A DNA stretch of 60,570 nt. Origin: JBFHFS01 sp041583495 (GTDB lineage Bacteria > Bacteroidota > Bacteroidia > Bacteroidales > Marinilabiliaceae). Of the stretch, positions 8,440-16,866 are shown in pieces. A program made the position numbers and the translations under genes. The stretch spans positions 1 to 60,570 of the forward strand of contig JBFHFS010000033.1 in NCBI GenBank assembly GCA_041583495.1. Direction: 5' to 3'. The notes beneath the pieces were generated by a model. The model ran no database searches, was not told the DNA's origin, and saw nothing but the letters and a program-made list of their open reading frames with translations. Every line of letters begins with the position of its first letter. Positions within the stretch are counted from its first letter, which is position 1.

Positions 8440-10950
8440 ATGACGAAAAAAATATTCATCCTACCCATTATCGCCTTGACGATGATGGCAAACCTAGAGG
8501 CTCAGGGGCCTGAATCCACAGCTAACTACCGGCAGGCAGCTCGTTTTTCGCCTATCCAACTCAAAAAGATGGTCTTTTCCTCCCAGGTGGATCCCCACTG
8601 GCTGAAAAAGAGCGATCGTTTTTGGTACCCCTTCACCACATCCGAGGGGAAAAGCTATTTCCTGGTCGACCCGGCCAAAAACACCAAACAGTTGCTGTTC
8701 GACAATGCCATGCTGGCAGCCTGCATATCCAGCCTCACCAGAGATCCCTTTGATGCCAAAAACCTGTCGGTAAAAGATTTGAAATTCACTGAAGACGAAA
8801 ACCTCATCCGATTCGAAATCACCAGTAAGCTGGTAGATGAAGACAAAGAGGAAGAGGAGACCGACATGACCGAGAAGAAAGAAAACCATAAAAAGGAAAA
8901 CGGAAAAGCCAACGGAACCAAAAAGAAGACCTGGTTTTTTGAATACAATCTGCAAACACGGCAATTGCTCTTGCTCGACGATTATGAGAAGCCAAAGGAT
9001 CGTCCCAAATGGGCCAATATCTCACCCGATGGTGAAAAAGTAGTGTTTGTGCGCCATCATAATCTCTATTGGATGGACAAGGCCAACTACGAAAAGGCCC
9101 TGAAAGACGAAAAAGACAGCACCATCGTGGAGCATCAGATAACCACCGATGGCGAGAAGGACTATGACTTCGCCCGGACCTATGGCAAAGACAACGTAGA
9201 GCTGGAAAAAGAAAAAGACGACCGCCAGCCAACCGGCATTTATTGGTCGCCCAATTCGGAACTCTTTGCCCTCACCCGCAGTGATGATCGCCAGGTAAAA
9301 GATTTGTGGGTGGTTAAAACCCTTTCTTCCCCCAGACCCACCCTTGAAACTTACAAATACCAAATGCCCGGCGAAAAAGAGGCCCCCATCGAAGAACTGA
9401 TGGTGGTAAACCTCAAAGCGGATACCACCTTCAGGATAAACGCAGAGGCCTTTAAAGATCAAAGTCTCTCGATCATGCGAAGAGAGAACCTGGCCAGCGA
9501 GAGCGACGACGATTATGTAGCCACGCAATGGAAATCGGGCCGGCCGGATAAATTCTATTTTTCCCGGACGTCACGCGACTTGAAACGGGTAGATATCTGT
9601 GAGGTAAATCCTTACACAGGTGAAGTAAAAGTATTAATTGAAGAGCGACTGAACACCTACATCGATCTCGCCCCACTGGGCATTGTGAACAACGGTCAGG
9701 AGCTGATTTTCTGGTCGGAGCGCGACGGATGGGGCCATTTTTATCTCTATGACGGAGAGGGAAAACTGAAAAATCAGATCACTTCGGGCCCTTTTCATTG
9801 CGAAGAGATTAAAGGTATTGACGAGAAAAACAGGGTGCTCTATTTCACCGCCAACGGGAAAGAGGCGGGAGAGGATCCCTACTACAAACACCTTTACCGG
9901 ATCAATTTCGACGGCTCCGAAATGAAACTGCTCACCCCCGGGAATTACGATCACTCGCCATCGATGAACGACAACCAACGCTACATCGTCAACACCTTTT
10001 CGCGCGTCAACACCACGCCACAGGCCCAGCTGCTCAACGCCCGGGGTGAGAAACTGATGGATCTGGAAACCGCTGATCTCTCACTCCTTTTTGCGGCAGG
10101 TTATCATTTCCCGGAAACCTTTAAGGTGAAGGCCGATGATGGCCTCAACGATTTGTATGGGGTACTGTACAAGCCCTTCGATTTTGACTCCACCAAACAA
10201 TATCCCATCATTTTATACGTCTACCCCGGACCGCAAACCGAGGCGGTGAACAAGACCTTCTCGGCCCGCATGGATCGCCTCGACCGCCTGGCTCAACTGG
10301 GGTTCGTGGTGATCACCGTAGGCAACCGGGGCGGTCACCCGGCCCGCTCGAAATGGTACCACACCTATGGGTATGGCAACCTGCGCAACTATGGGCTGGC
10401 CGACAAAAAACACGCCGTGGAACAACTCGCCGATCGCCACCCCTTTATCGACATCAACCGGGTAGGGATTCATGGCCATTCGGGGGGTGGCTTTATGTCC
10501 ACAGCCGCCATGCTGGTCTATCCCGACTTTTTCAAGGTAGCCGTTTCCAATGCCGGCAACCACGAAAACAACATCTATAACCGCTGGTGGAGCGAGAAAC
10601 ACCATGGCGTGGAGGAGGTTACCGACACGGCCGGTAATGTGTCGTTCAAGTACGCGATAGACGTGAACTCCTCACTGGCTCATAACCTGAAGGGGCATCT
10701 GATGCTCACCATGGGCGAAATTGACAACAACGTGCACCCGGGCAATACCATCCGGATGGCCAACGCCCTGATTAGAGCCAACAAGCGATTCGACCTCGTA
10801 ATGCTGCCCGGTCAACGACATGGCTACGGCGACATGACCGAATACTTTTTCTGGCGCATGGCCGATTATTTCAGCAAATACCTGTTGGATAATCCCGACC
10901 CTGGGGTGGATATTACAGAGATGAACCGGGAAAAAGAGTTGACGAAATAG
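8440..10950 (+). CDS. S9 family prolyl oligopeptidase / dipeptidyl peptidase IV-like, exported
   Basis: An 836-residue serine peptidase with a signal peptide (first 22 residues, ending LEAQ). An N-terminal beta-propeller occupies about residues 40-560, and an alpha/beta hydrolase domain follows. The catalytic serine is Ser681 in GIHGHSGGG; the acid is the Asp in MGEIDNNVHP, and the base is the His in GQRHGYGD. It probably acts in the periplasm, removing Xaa-Pro or Xaa-Ala dipeptides from peptides. An unusually charged Lys/Glu-rich insertion around residues 128-165 interrupts the propeller. The gene is monocistronic and followed by a clear terminator. DPP IV and related dipeptidyl peptidases cannot be told apart from sequence reading alone. 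Confidence 0.92.
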   Translation: MTKKIFILPIIALTMMANLEAQGPESTANYRQAARFSPIQLKKMVFSSQVDPHWLKKSDRFWYPFTTSEGKSYFLVDPAKNTKQLLFDNAMLAACISSLTRDPFDAKNLSVKDLKFTEDENLIRFEITSKLVDEDKEEEETDMTEKKENHKKENGKANGTKKKTWFFEYNLQTRQLLLLDDYEKPKDRPKWANISPDGEKVVFVRHHNLYWMDKANYEKALKDEKDSTIVEHQITTDGEKDYDFARTYGKDNVELEKEKDDRQPTGIYWSPNSELFALTRSDDRQVKDLWVVKTLSSPRPTLETYKYQMPGEKEAPIEELMVVNLKADTTFRINAEAFKDQSLSIMRRENLASESDDDYVATQWKSGRPDKFYFSRTSRDLKRVDICEVNPYTGEVKVLIEERLNTYIDLAPLGIVNNGQELIFWSERDGWGHFYLYDGEGKLKNQITSGPFHCEEIKGIDEKNRVLYFTANGKEAGEDPYYKHLYRINFDGSEMKLLTPGNYDHSPSMNDNQRYIVNTFSRVNTTPQAQLLNARGEKLMDLETADLSLLFAAGYHFPETFKVKADDGLNDLYGVLYKPFDFDSTKQYPIILYVYPGPQTEAVNKTFSARMDRLDRLAQLGFVVITVGNRGGHPARSKWYHTYGYGNLRNYGLADKKHAVEQLADRHPFIDINRVGIHGHSGGGFMSTAAMLVYPDFFKVAVSNAGNHENNIYNRWWSEKHHGVEEVTDTAGNVSFKYAIDVNSSLAHNLKGHLMLTMGEIDNNVHPGNTIRMANALIRANKRFDLVMLPGQRHGYGDMTEYFFWRMADYFSKYLLDNPDPGVDITEMNREKELTK

Positions 10951-10970
10951 CTCCGGGAAACCGACATGGA

Positions 10971-11012
10971 AAGGGTGGGATCGCGTTGCAGGCAATCCCA
11001 CCCTTTTTATTT
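10971..11012. terminator. terminator between convergent genes
   Basis: An 11-bp perfect stem (AAGGGTGGGAT with ATCCCACCCTT) and a 13-nt loop, followed on the plus strand by TTTATTTTT. It ends the peptidase transcript; the stem also begins with AA/TT and could act weakly for the anti-sigma gene converging from the right. Confidence 0.88.
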
Positions 11013-11076
11013 TTGATCATAACCGAACCCCTTATTTTCCGGAAGAGTCAGCTGAAAAGCACCCTTTAAGAGGCTG

Positions 11077-12120
11077 TTATTCTCCTCTTCGTCTCTCTTT
11101 CGATCTGGAATTCTCCATCTCAAAAACCGGCGTTTGAAGGTTATAAGCCACATAGTTTCCCTCCTCGTCGTAGACCTTATTAAACTGAACCAGATCGCCG
11201 GCTATTTTATCAACTATTTCCAGCCCGCGGTTCAGCAGATTGCGCCCCGCCTTACCGGAGGCGGGCTCCATGGCATCGGCCCAAAACCGTACATTTTCGT
11301 TGTTAAGCTCCAGAAACAAAGGCATCATACGGTTGAGGCCCAGCTCATAAGCATTGGGTGCGGCCACCAAAAAAGCCTTTTGTTCCACTGTTCTTGGGGT
11401 TAAGGCCAACAAGGGGTTATTCATTTCTTCAGCATTTGTAGAGGTTTCCAGAAGGGATGAACTACCCCTCTGGCCTCTTTGGTGAAGCGGGGCCTCCGGG
11501 AGCGGACGCTTGGTTGTCACCACCAAATTTCCGGAGAGCTCGGCAAGCGCATTGCTTTCCATCCCCTTAAGCAATATAGGCTTGGGGTTGGAGGGTATTT
11601 CGGTGAGTATCTCCTGCGAAACAGAAGTGCGGCCAGCAAACCATTGCCAGCCGGTAAAAAGAAGCAGCAATAGTGCGGCGGCGGCAGCCACAGGACGAAG
11701 CCAGCCAATAAGGGCTATCCTTCTTTGCAACAGCGCCTTCCTCCGTGGAAAAACAACTTCAGGCGCCTCAAGCCGGGTACTCTGATAGGTCTCTGCCCTT
11801 TTTAAGAGAGCCGGATCCTCGCTCACCAGAGCGGCTAACCGTTCCTCCTCCACTAAGGTAAGTCCATCTTCCAACTGTTTCACCAACAAATAATCGCCCT
11901 GATCGATTCCCATTTGTTCGGCTTCCCCTCTCAGCAACACTTCTTTTCCAGAAAACGACACCTCCCCGGGCTTCAAATGAATGGTGCCGATCCCCTCCAG
12001 CTCCTTTTTCAGGTCGGCATTTTGGTCCAGAAAGGCATTCAGCGCCTCTGTCTCCTCGGGGTTTAACTGCCCGTCGAGATAATTCATGAACCATATTTCG
12101 TAATTTTCCCTGCTAATCAT
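11077..12120 (-). CDS. single-pass membrane anti-sigma factor
   Basis: A 347-residue protein encoded 11 nt downstream of an ECF sigma factor gene. The N-terminus (NYEIWFMNYLDGQLNPEE) has the short Leu/Glu-rich helical pattern seen in Bacteroidota anti-sigma factors. One transmembrane helix lies near residues 143-166 (RPVAAAAALLLLLF). The C-terminal half is presumably periplasmic and holds no recognised domain. It is inferred to hold the sigma factor at the membrane until a signal arrives. It lacks a zinc-finger (HxxxCxxC) motif and is not a typical FecR protein, so the signal cannot be guessed. Confidence 0.75.
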   Translation of the reverse strand: MISRENYEIWFMNYLDGQLNPEETEALNAFLDQNADLKKELEGIGTIHLKPGEVSFSGKEVLLRGEAEQMGIDQGDYLLVKQLEDGLTLVEEERLAALVSEDPALLKRAETYQSTRLEAPEVVFPRRKALLQRRIALIGWLRPVAAAAALLLLLFTGWQWFAGRTSVSQEILTEIPSNPKPILLKGMESNALAELSGNLVVTTKRPLPEAPLHQRGQRGSSSLLETSTNAEEMNNPLLALTPRTVEQKAFLVAAPNAYELGLNRMMPLFLELNNENVRFWADAMEPASGKAGRNLLNRGLEIVDKIAGDLVQFNKVYDEEGNYVAYNLQTPVFEMENSRSKERRRGE

Positions 12121-12131
12121 CGCTTCATTCC

Positions 12132-12617
12132 TTAAACCACGGTTTCCATTTTACCAATATACTCACGCAAAAAAACCCGTGCGCGGTATATATAAACCTT
12201 CACCTGGCTGATGGAAAGCCCGGTAATCTCTTCTATTTCCTGGTAGGTATAACCCTCGTAATCACGTAACATAACCACCATCTTCTGGTCGTTGGGCAAC
12301 CGCTCTACGCCCCGGTGCAAGAGCTCCTGTAAATCGGAATATTGATGTGTATGGCCGAATGCAGACAAATCGGCCTCTTCCAGACGGGCCGAATGCTTCT
12401 CCCGGCGAACCGTGTCGATCAACACATGGTAAGCGGTTGAAAAAAGGTAACTTTTGCCTTTTTGGGGATCGACCGACTCATGGTGCCGCCACATTTTCTC
12501 ATAGGCATCCTGCACAATGTCGGCCGCTTTATCCTCGTCGTGAATATTCTTAAGGATAAAACGATAAACATGGTCGGCATGTAACTTTACGCAGCGGTTA
12601 TATTCCTCAACAGTCAT
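12132..12617 (-). CDS. ECF RNA polymerase sigma factor
   Basis: A 161-residue sigma-70 family protein of the extracytoplasmic-function type. Region 2 contains DKAADIVQDAYEKMW and the DNA-melting/recognition segment KSYLFSTAYHVLIDTVRREK; region 4 contains LPNDQKMVVMLRDYEGYTYQEIEEITGLSISQVKVYIYRAR. It forms a two-gene unit with the membrane anti-sigma protein that follows. The region upstream is filled by a 131-bp repeat array instead of ordinary leader sequence. Targets are unknown. Confidence 0.94.
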   Translation of the reverse strand: MTVEEYNRCVKLHADHVYRFILKNIHDEDKAADIVQDAYEKMWRHHESVDPQKGKSYLFSTAYHVLIDTVRREKHSARLEEADLSAFGHTHQYSDLQELLHRGVERLPNDQKMVVMLRDYEGYTYQEIEEITGLSISQVKVYIYRARVFLREYIGKMETVV

Positions 12618-13281
12618 CCGGTAACAGTAGCTTATCTAAACTAGGACGAAGACCCTAAAGTGAAAGTTACAAAAAAAAAGAGCCCCCACTTCAAATGCTT
12701 TTCGAAAAATCCAAACCCGGTAACTGAAAAATAGGAAACCACTCTTCACTAATTTAACCTCTTCAGTAACCCGATCTGCACCTTTTCTCCTGCTTTCCCT
12801 TCGACAGGCCCAGAACTTTAGCACCTACCAGCTTTAAGCTCCTTTAAACCGCCTCTCTCATCCTTATTTCTTTTTTTCTCTATTGGTCCCCGGCAGGGAC
12901 CCGGAAAGCAGTCCTTTAATGGCCCCCGGCAGCTTTCATGCTACGCATTTCACCCCGGGGGTTATTCACATTGGCCCCCTTCAGGGACCCGGGATGCCCC
13001 TTTTTTCTTGCTTTTCCTTCGACAGGCTCAGAACTTTAGCAGCTACCAGCTTTAAGCTCCTTTAAACCGCCTCTCTCATCCTTATTTCTTTATTTTCTCT
13101 ATTGGTCCCAGGCAGGGACCCGGGATGCCCCTTTTTTCTTGCCTTCCCTTCGACAGGCCCAGAACTAAAGCAGCCACCAGCTTTGAGCTCCTTTAAACCT
13201 TCACCTTTCACCCTTTTTACCTAACCACCTCTTTCACCCTTTTCACCTTTTCCACTTTTTCACTTTTCCACTTTCCCCCCC
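12618..13281. other. gene-free stretch between nadB and the sigma operon
   Basis: No gene is supported. The stretch holds the repeat array annotated separately at 12791-13198 and, from 13199 to 13277, a pyrimidine-only-like tract (repeats of CTTTCACC and CTTTTCCA) next to the nadB stop codon. It must also contain the sigma gene promoter close to 12617-12700, which I could not identify. Confidence 0.6.
12791..13198. repeat. three copies of an intergenic repeat, two in 131-bp tandem
   Basis: Copy 1 lies at 12791-12904, copy 2 at 13009-13123, and a truncated copy 3 starts at 13140 and ends near 13198. Shared landmarks are CCTTCGACAGGCYCAGAAC, ACCAGCTTTRAGCTCCTTTAAACC and, in copies 1 and 2, ATTGGTCCC followed by GGCAGGGACCCGG. 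The segment from 12983 recurs at 13114, giving a true tandem period of 131 bp for the last two copies, while copies 1 and 2 are separated by 104 bp of related but degraded sequence. No open frame or CRISPR-like spacing is present. Confidence 0.88.
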
Positions 13282-14880
13282 CTACTGCCCAATATTGAGC
13301 ATCTTGGGATAATCCACATTGTAGTGCAGGCCCCGGCTTTCCTTTCGCTGACGGGCCATCTTAATAATGAGATAACCCACCTGAATGATGTTTCTCAGTT
13401 CGCACAAGCGCTGCGACACGGTAGAACCCTGATAAAGTTCTTCCGTTTCGTGGTAGATAATCTCCAATCGGTCCAGGGCTCTTTTCAGACGCAGGTTGGT
13501 ACGCACGATACCCACATAGTAATTCATAATCTGCTCTACCTCTTTCTGACTTTGGGTAATCAATACCATCTCCTCGGGACTGGAAGTCCCTTCGTCGTTC
13601 CATTCGGGAACATTTCTGCAATAGGATAACTCGTGGAGCTGGTTGGCGGCATCCTTAGCAGCCGAATCGGCATAAACGATGGCTTCAATCAAAGAATTGG
13701 AAGCCAACCGGTTGGCGCCATGAAGCCCGGTGCAACTGCACTCGCCGGCTGCATATAACCGGTTAATGGAGGTGCGGGCGTTAAGATCCACCTTAATCCC
13801 TCCGCAGGCATAATGAGCAGCAGGGACCACCGGGATATAGTCCTTAGTGATGTCGATGCCCAGCGAAAGACACTTCTGATAAATATTGGGAAAATGTTTT
13901 TTGGTTTCCTCGGCCGGCTTATGGGTGATATCCAGATACACAAAGTCGTCTCCGGTGGTTTTAAGCTCGTTATCGATAGCCCGTGCCACGATATCACGGG
14001 GGGCCAGACTTTCGCGTTCATCGTACTTGTGCATAAATTTCTGCCCATCACGGCGCAACAAGATGCCCCCAAAGCCTCTCAGGGCCTCAGTAATCAGGAA
14101 GGAGGGTCGTTCATTAGGATTATAAAGTGAGGTCGGATGAAACTGTATAAACTCCATGTTATCCAGAACACCCTTGGCGCGATAGACCATAGCCATGCCA
14201 TCGCCCGTTGCAATTACCGGATTGGTTGTGGTTTGATAAACACTGCCGATACCACCGGTGGCAATCATGGTTACTTTGGAGAGAATAACTTCAACGGTAT
14301 TGTTTAAACTGTTGAGCACATAAGCACCATAACATTCAATGTCCTTGCGCCACCGATGCACCACCTCGCCCAGATGATGCTGGGTGATGATCTCTACGGC
14401 AAAATGGTTTTCCAGAACCTCTATATTGGGATGGGCCAGGACCTCCTGGGCCAAAGCCCGTTGCACCTCCATACCCGTGTTGTCTTTATGATGAAGGATA
14501 CGATGTTCGCAATGACCCCCTTCGCGGTGCAGGTCGAACTTTCCCTCGGCGTCCTTATCAAATTGGGTGCCCCATTTCACCAGCTGCTCTATTTGACCGG
14601 GCGCCTCGGTAACCACCTTCTTCACCACCTCCTTATCGCATAACCCTGCCCCGGCGATTAAAGTATCGCTGATATGCTTGTCAAAATTATCGGGTTCATA
14701 AGTCACCGACGAGATGCCTCCCTGTGCATAGGAGGTATTGGTTTCAATCAGGCTGGTTTTGCTAATGACACAAACCTTTCCCTTATCGGCCACTTTTAAG
14801 GCAAAACTCAAACCTGCAATGCCTGAACCAATCACCAAAAAATCTACTTTTTTTCTTCCGGAGGTATCTGCTTTTCTCAT
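13282..14880 (-). CDS. nadB: L-aspartate oxidase
   Basis: A 532-residue flavoprotein that oxidises L-aspartate to iminoaspartate, the first step of de novo NAD synthesis. The N-terminal FAD site reads VIGSGIAGLSFAL, followed by the substrate-domain signatures NTSYAQGGIS, HREGGHCEHRI and the FAD C-terminal part ECSCTGLHGANRLASNSL. The helical C-terminal domain ends with GLHYNVDYP, typical of NadB rather than succinate dehydrogenase. The product is used by quinolinate synthase, whose gene nadA is on the same strand but 36 kb away in this window. It is transcribed divergently from glyQS. Confidence 0.96.
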   Translation of the reverse strand: MRKADTSGRKKVDFLVIGSGIAGLSFALKVADKGKVCVISKTSLIETNTSYAQGGISSVTYEPDNFDKHISDTLIAGAGLCDKEVVKKVVTEAPGQIEQLVKWGTQFDKDAEGKFDLHREGGHCEHRILHHKDNTGMEVQRALAQEVLAHPNIEVLENHFAVEIITQHHLGEVVHRWRKDIECYGAYVLNSLNNTVEVILSKVTMIATGGIGSVYQTTTNPVIATGDGMAMVYRAKGVLDNMEFIQFHPTSLYNPNERPSFLITEALRGFGGILLRRDGQKFMHKYDERESLAPRDIVARAIDNELKTTGDDFVYLDITHKPAEETKKHFPNIYQKCLSLGIDITKDYIPVVPAAHYACGGIKVDLNARTSINRLYAAGECSCTGLHGANRLASNSLIEAIVYADSAAKDAANQLHELSYCRNVPEWNDEGTSSPEEMVLITQSQKEVEQIMNYYVGIVRTNLRLKRALDRLEIIYHETEELYQGSTVSQRLCELRNIIQVGYLIIKMARQRKESRGLHYNVDYPKMLNIGQ

Positions 14881-14902
14881 TGTAATAGAATTATAAGTGA
14901 GG

Positions 14903-14910
14903 CAAAGTTA
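14903..14910 (-). promoter_or_regulatory. candidate -7 element for nadB
   Basis: Read on the minus strand, TAACTTTG fits TAnnTTTG exactly, with TTTG 23 bp further upstream (14937-14934). It would give a leader of about 15-20 nt before the nadB ATG. Confidence 0.45.
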
Positions 14911-14954
14911 CAATGGATTCGCTAACTTTATTCGCAAATGGTGTTTTTTTGGCT

Positions 14955-14962
14955 TATTTTTG
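14955..14962 (+). promoter_or_regulatory. candidate -7 element for glyQS
   Basis: TATTTTTG fits the Bacteroidota TAnnTTTG consensus; TTCG about 20 bp upstream is one base from TTTG. The expected leader is about 55 nt. Confidence 0.45.
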
Positions 14963-15022
14963 TGCCCAAAATATTGACAGTCTGATAAGCTTTACGATCA
15001 CTTTACGTTAATAATTCAACTT

Positions 15023-16579
15023 ATGGCACAAGAAGACGTGTTTAAAAAACTGGTTGCCCACTGCAAGGAGTACGGATTCGTATTCCAATCCAGTGAGATT
15101 TATGATGGCCTTGGCGCTGTTTACGACTATGGACAGAATGGGGTAGAACTGAAAAACAATATCAAAAAATATTGGTGGGATTCCATGGTGTTGCTACACG
15201 AAAATGTGGTAGGACTCGACTCGGCCATCTTTATGCATCCCACCATTTGGAAAGCTTCCGGACACGTTGATGCCTTTAATGATCCGTTGATAGACAATAA
15301 GGAAAGCAAAAAACGCTACCGGGCGGATGTTCTTATTGAAGAGCTGATGGCCAAGTTTGAAGCCAAGATCAGCAAAGAGGTAGAGAAAGCCAAAAAACGA
15401 TTTGGCGACTCCTTCGACGAAGCCCAATTCCGCGAAACCAACCCCAGGGTTCAGGCCAATCAGGCCAAAAGGGATGAGATTCACAACCGGTTCGTCAAAG
15501 CACTGAACGACAACGACCTGCAGGAACTCAAGCAAATCATTGTCGATTATGAGGTGGTCTGTCCTATCTCCGGATCCAAAAACTGGACCGACGTGCGGCA
15601 GTTTAACCTGATGTTTGCCACCGAAATGGGCTCTACCGCCGAAGGCGCTTCCAAAATATACCTGCGTCCCGAAACCGCCCAGGGCATCTTTGTGAACTTT
15701 CTGAATGTTCAAAAGACCGGCCGTATGAAAATCCCTTTCGGGATTGCCCAGATAGGCAAAGCCTTCAGGAATGAGATTGTAGCCCGCCAGTTTATCTTCC
15801 GCATGCGGGAGTTCGAACAGATGGAGATGCAATTCTTTGTCCGGCCGGGTGAAGAGATGAAATGGTTCGAGTACTGGAAAGCGATCCGAATGAAATGGCA
15901 TCAGACCCTCGACATGGGCAAGGAAAAATACCGTTTCCACGACCACGACAAACTGGCCCACTATGCCAATGCCGCCACCGACGTGGAATTTGAGATGCCT
16001 TTTGGCTTCAAGGAGGTGGAGGGGATTCACTCGCGCACCGATTTTGACCTGTCGCAGCATCAGGAGTTCTCGGGGAAGAAGATGCAGTATTTCGACCCGG
16101 AAATTAACGAGAATTATGTGCCCTATGTGATTGAAACCTCCATTGGGGTGGACCGGATGTTCTTAAGTATCCTGGCGGGTGCCTATACCGAAGAAGAATT
16201 GCCCGGGAAAGATGGCAAACCCGGTGAGACCAGAGTCCTGCTGAAACTCCCATCGGCCCTGGCGCCCATCAAACTGGCCGTATTGCCGTTGGTAAAAAAA
16301 GACGGACTGCCCGAAAAAGCCCTTGAGATTGTAGATCAGTTTAAATTCGATTTCAACTGCCGCTACGACGAAAAAGACTCCATCGGAAAACGTTACCGCC
16401 GTCAGGACGCCATTGGAACGCCCTACTGCATCACCATCGATCACGAAACCATGGAAAACGATACCGTTACCATCCGTTACCGTGATACCATGGAACAGGA
16501 GCGCGTAAAAATTGGGGACCTCTACAGCATTATTGCTGAAAAGGTAAGTATGAAATCACTCCTTAAGAAACTGGTTTAA
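15023..16579 (+). CDS. glyQS: glycine--tRNA ligase, homodimeric class II type
   Basis: A 518-residue single-chain glycyl-tRNA synthetase, the eukaryote-like alpha2 form rather than the two-subunit GlyQ/GlyS enzyme. Class II motifs are visible: motif 2 region FRNEIVARQFIFRMREFEQMEMQFF and motif 3 IETSIGVDRMFLSIL. The N-terminal YGFVFQSSEIYDGLGAVYDYG is characteristic of the family. A C-terminal anticodon-binding domain begins near residue 410 (LAPIKLAVLPLVKK). It is essential for charging tRNA-Gly and is transcribed alone. Confidence 0.96.
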   Translation: MAQEDVFKKLVAHCKEYGFVFQSSEIYDGLGAVYDYGQNGVELKNNIKKYWWDSMVLLHENVVGLDSAIFMHPTIWKASGHVDAFNDPLIDNKESKKRYRADVLIEELMAKFEAKISKEVEKAKKRFGDSFDEAQFRETNPRVQANQAKRDEIHNRFVKALNDNDLQELKQIIVDYEVVCPISGSKNWTDVRQFNLMFATEMGSTAEGASKIYLRPETAQGIFVNFLNVQKTGRMKIPFGIAQIGKAFRNEIVARQFIFRMREFEQMEMQFFVRPGEEMKWFEYWKAIRMKWHQTLDMGKEKYRFHDHDKLAHYANAATDVEFEMPFGFKEVEGIHSRTDFDLSQHQEFSGKKMQYFDPEINENYVPYVIETSIGVDRMFLSILAGAYTEEELPGKDGKPGETRVLLKLPSALAPIKLAVLPLVKKDGLPEKALEIVDQFKFDFNCRYDEKDSIGKRYRRQDAIGTPYCITIDHETMENDTVTIRYRDTMEQERVKIGDLYSIIAEKVSMKSLLKKLV

Positions 16580-16592
16580 GTACCATAAAGCA

Positions 16593-16627
16593 ACCCATAG
16601 ATTATAAATAAATTATAATCTATGGGT
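16593..16627. terminator. perfect 15-bp hairpin after glyQS
   Basis: ACCCATAGATTATAA pairs perfectly with TTATAATCTATGGGT around a 5-nt loop, starting 14 bp after the glyQS stop. No T run follows, so it may be an imperfect terminator, an mRNA 3'-end stabiliser or a protein-binding palindrome. Confidence 0.6.
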
Positions 16628-16866
16628 ACTTGCACTCAATAAAAATTTCTTCTTCAGGTGAATCTCATAAAATACCCATTCCCCCAAAGGGTTCAGTGTC
16701 GTTCGCGCAACCCATCCGGCATCCCCTGTTATGGCATCGCCTCTTTGTCCTCTGTTTTGATGACACACCTGTAAGGATACCCAAAAAGTGTTACCCTATT
16801 AATTCCCGAAAGCTCCGTCCTAAAGCTACCTTTAAAACGTTTTAAAATTATTATCCCCACACATTC

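Noticed and set aside
12791..13198. Repeat array considered as CRISPR
   Set aside because: Units are over 110 bp, spacing is irregular and there are no cas genes.
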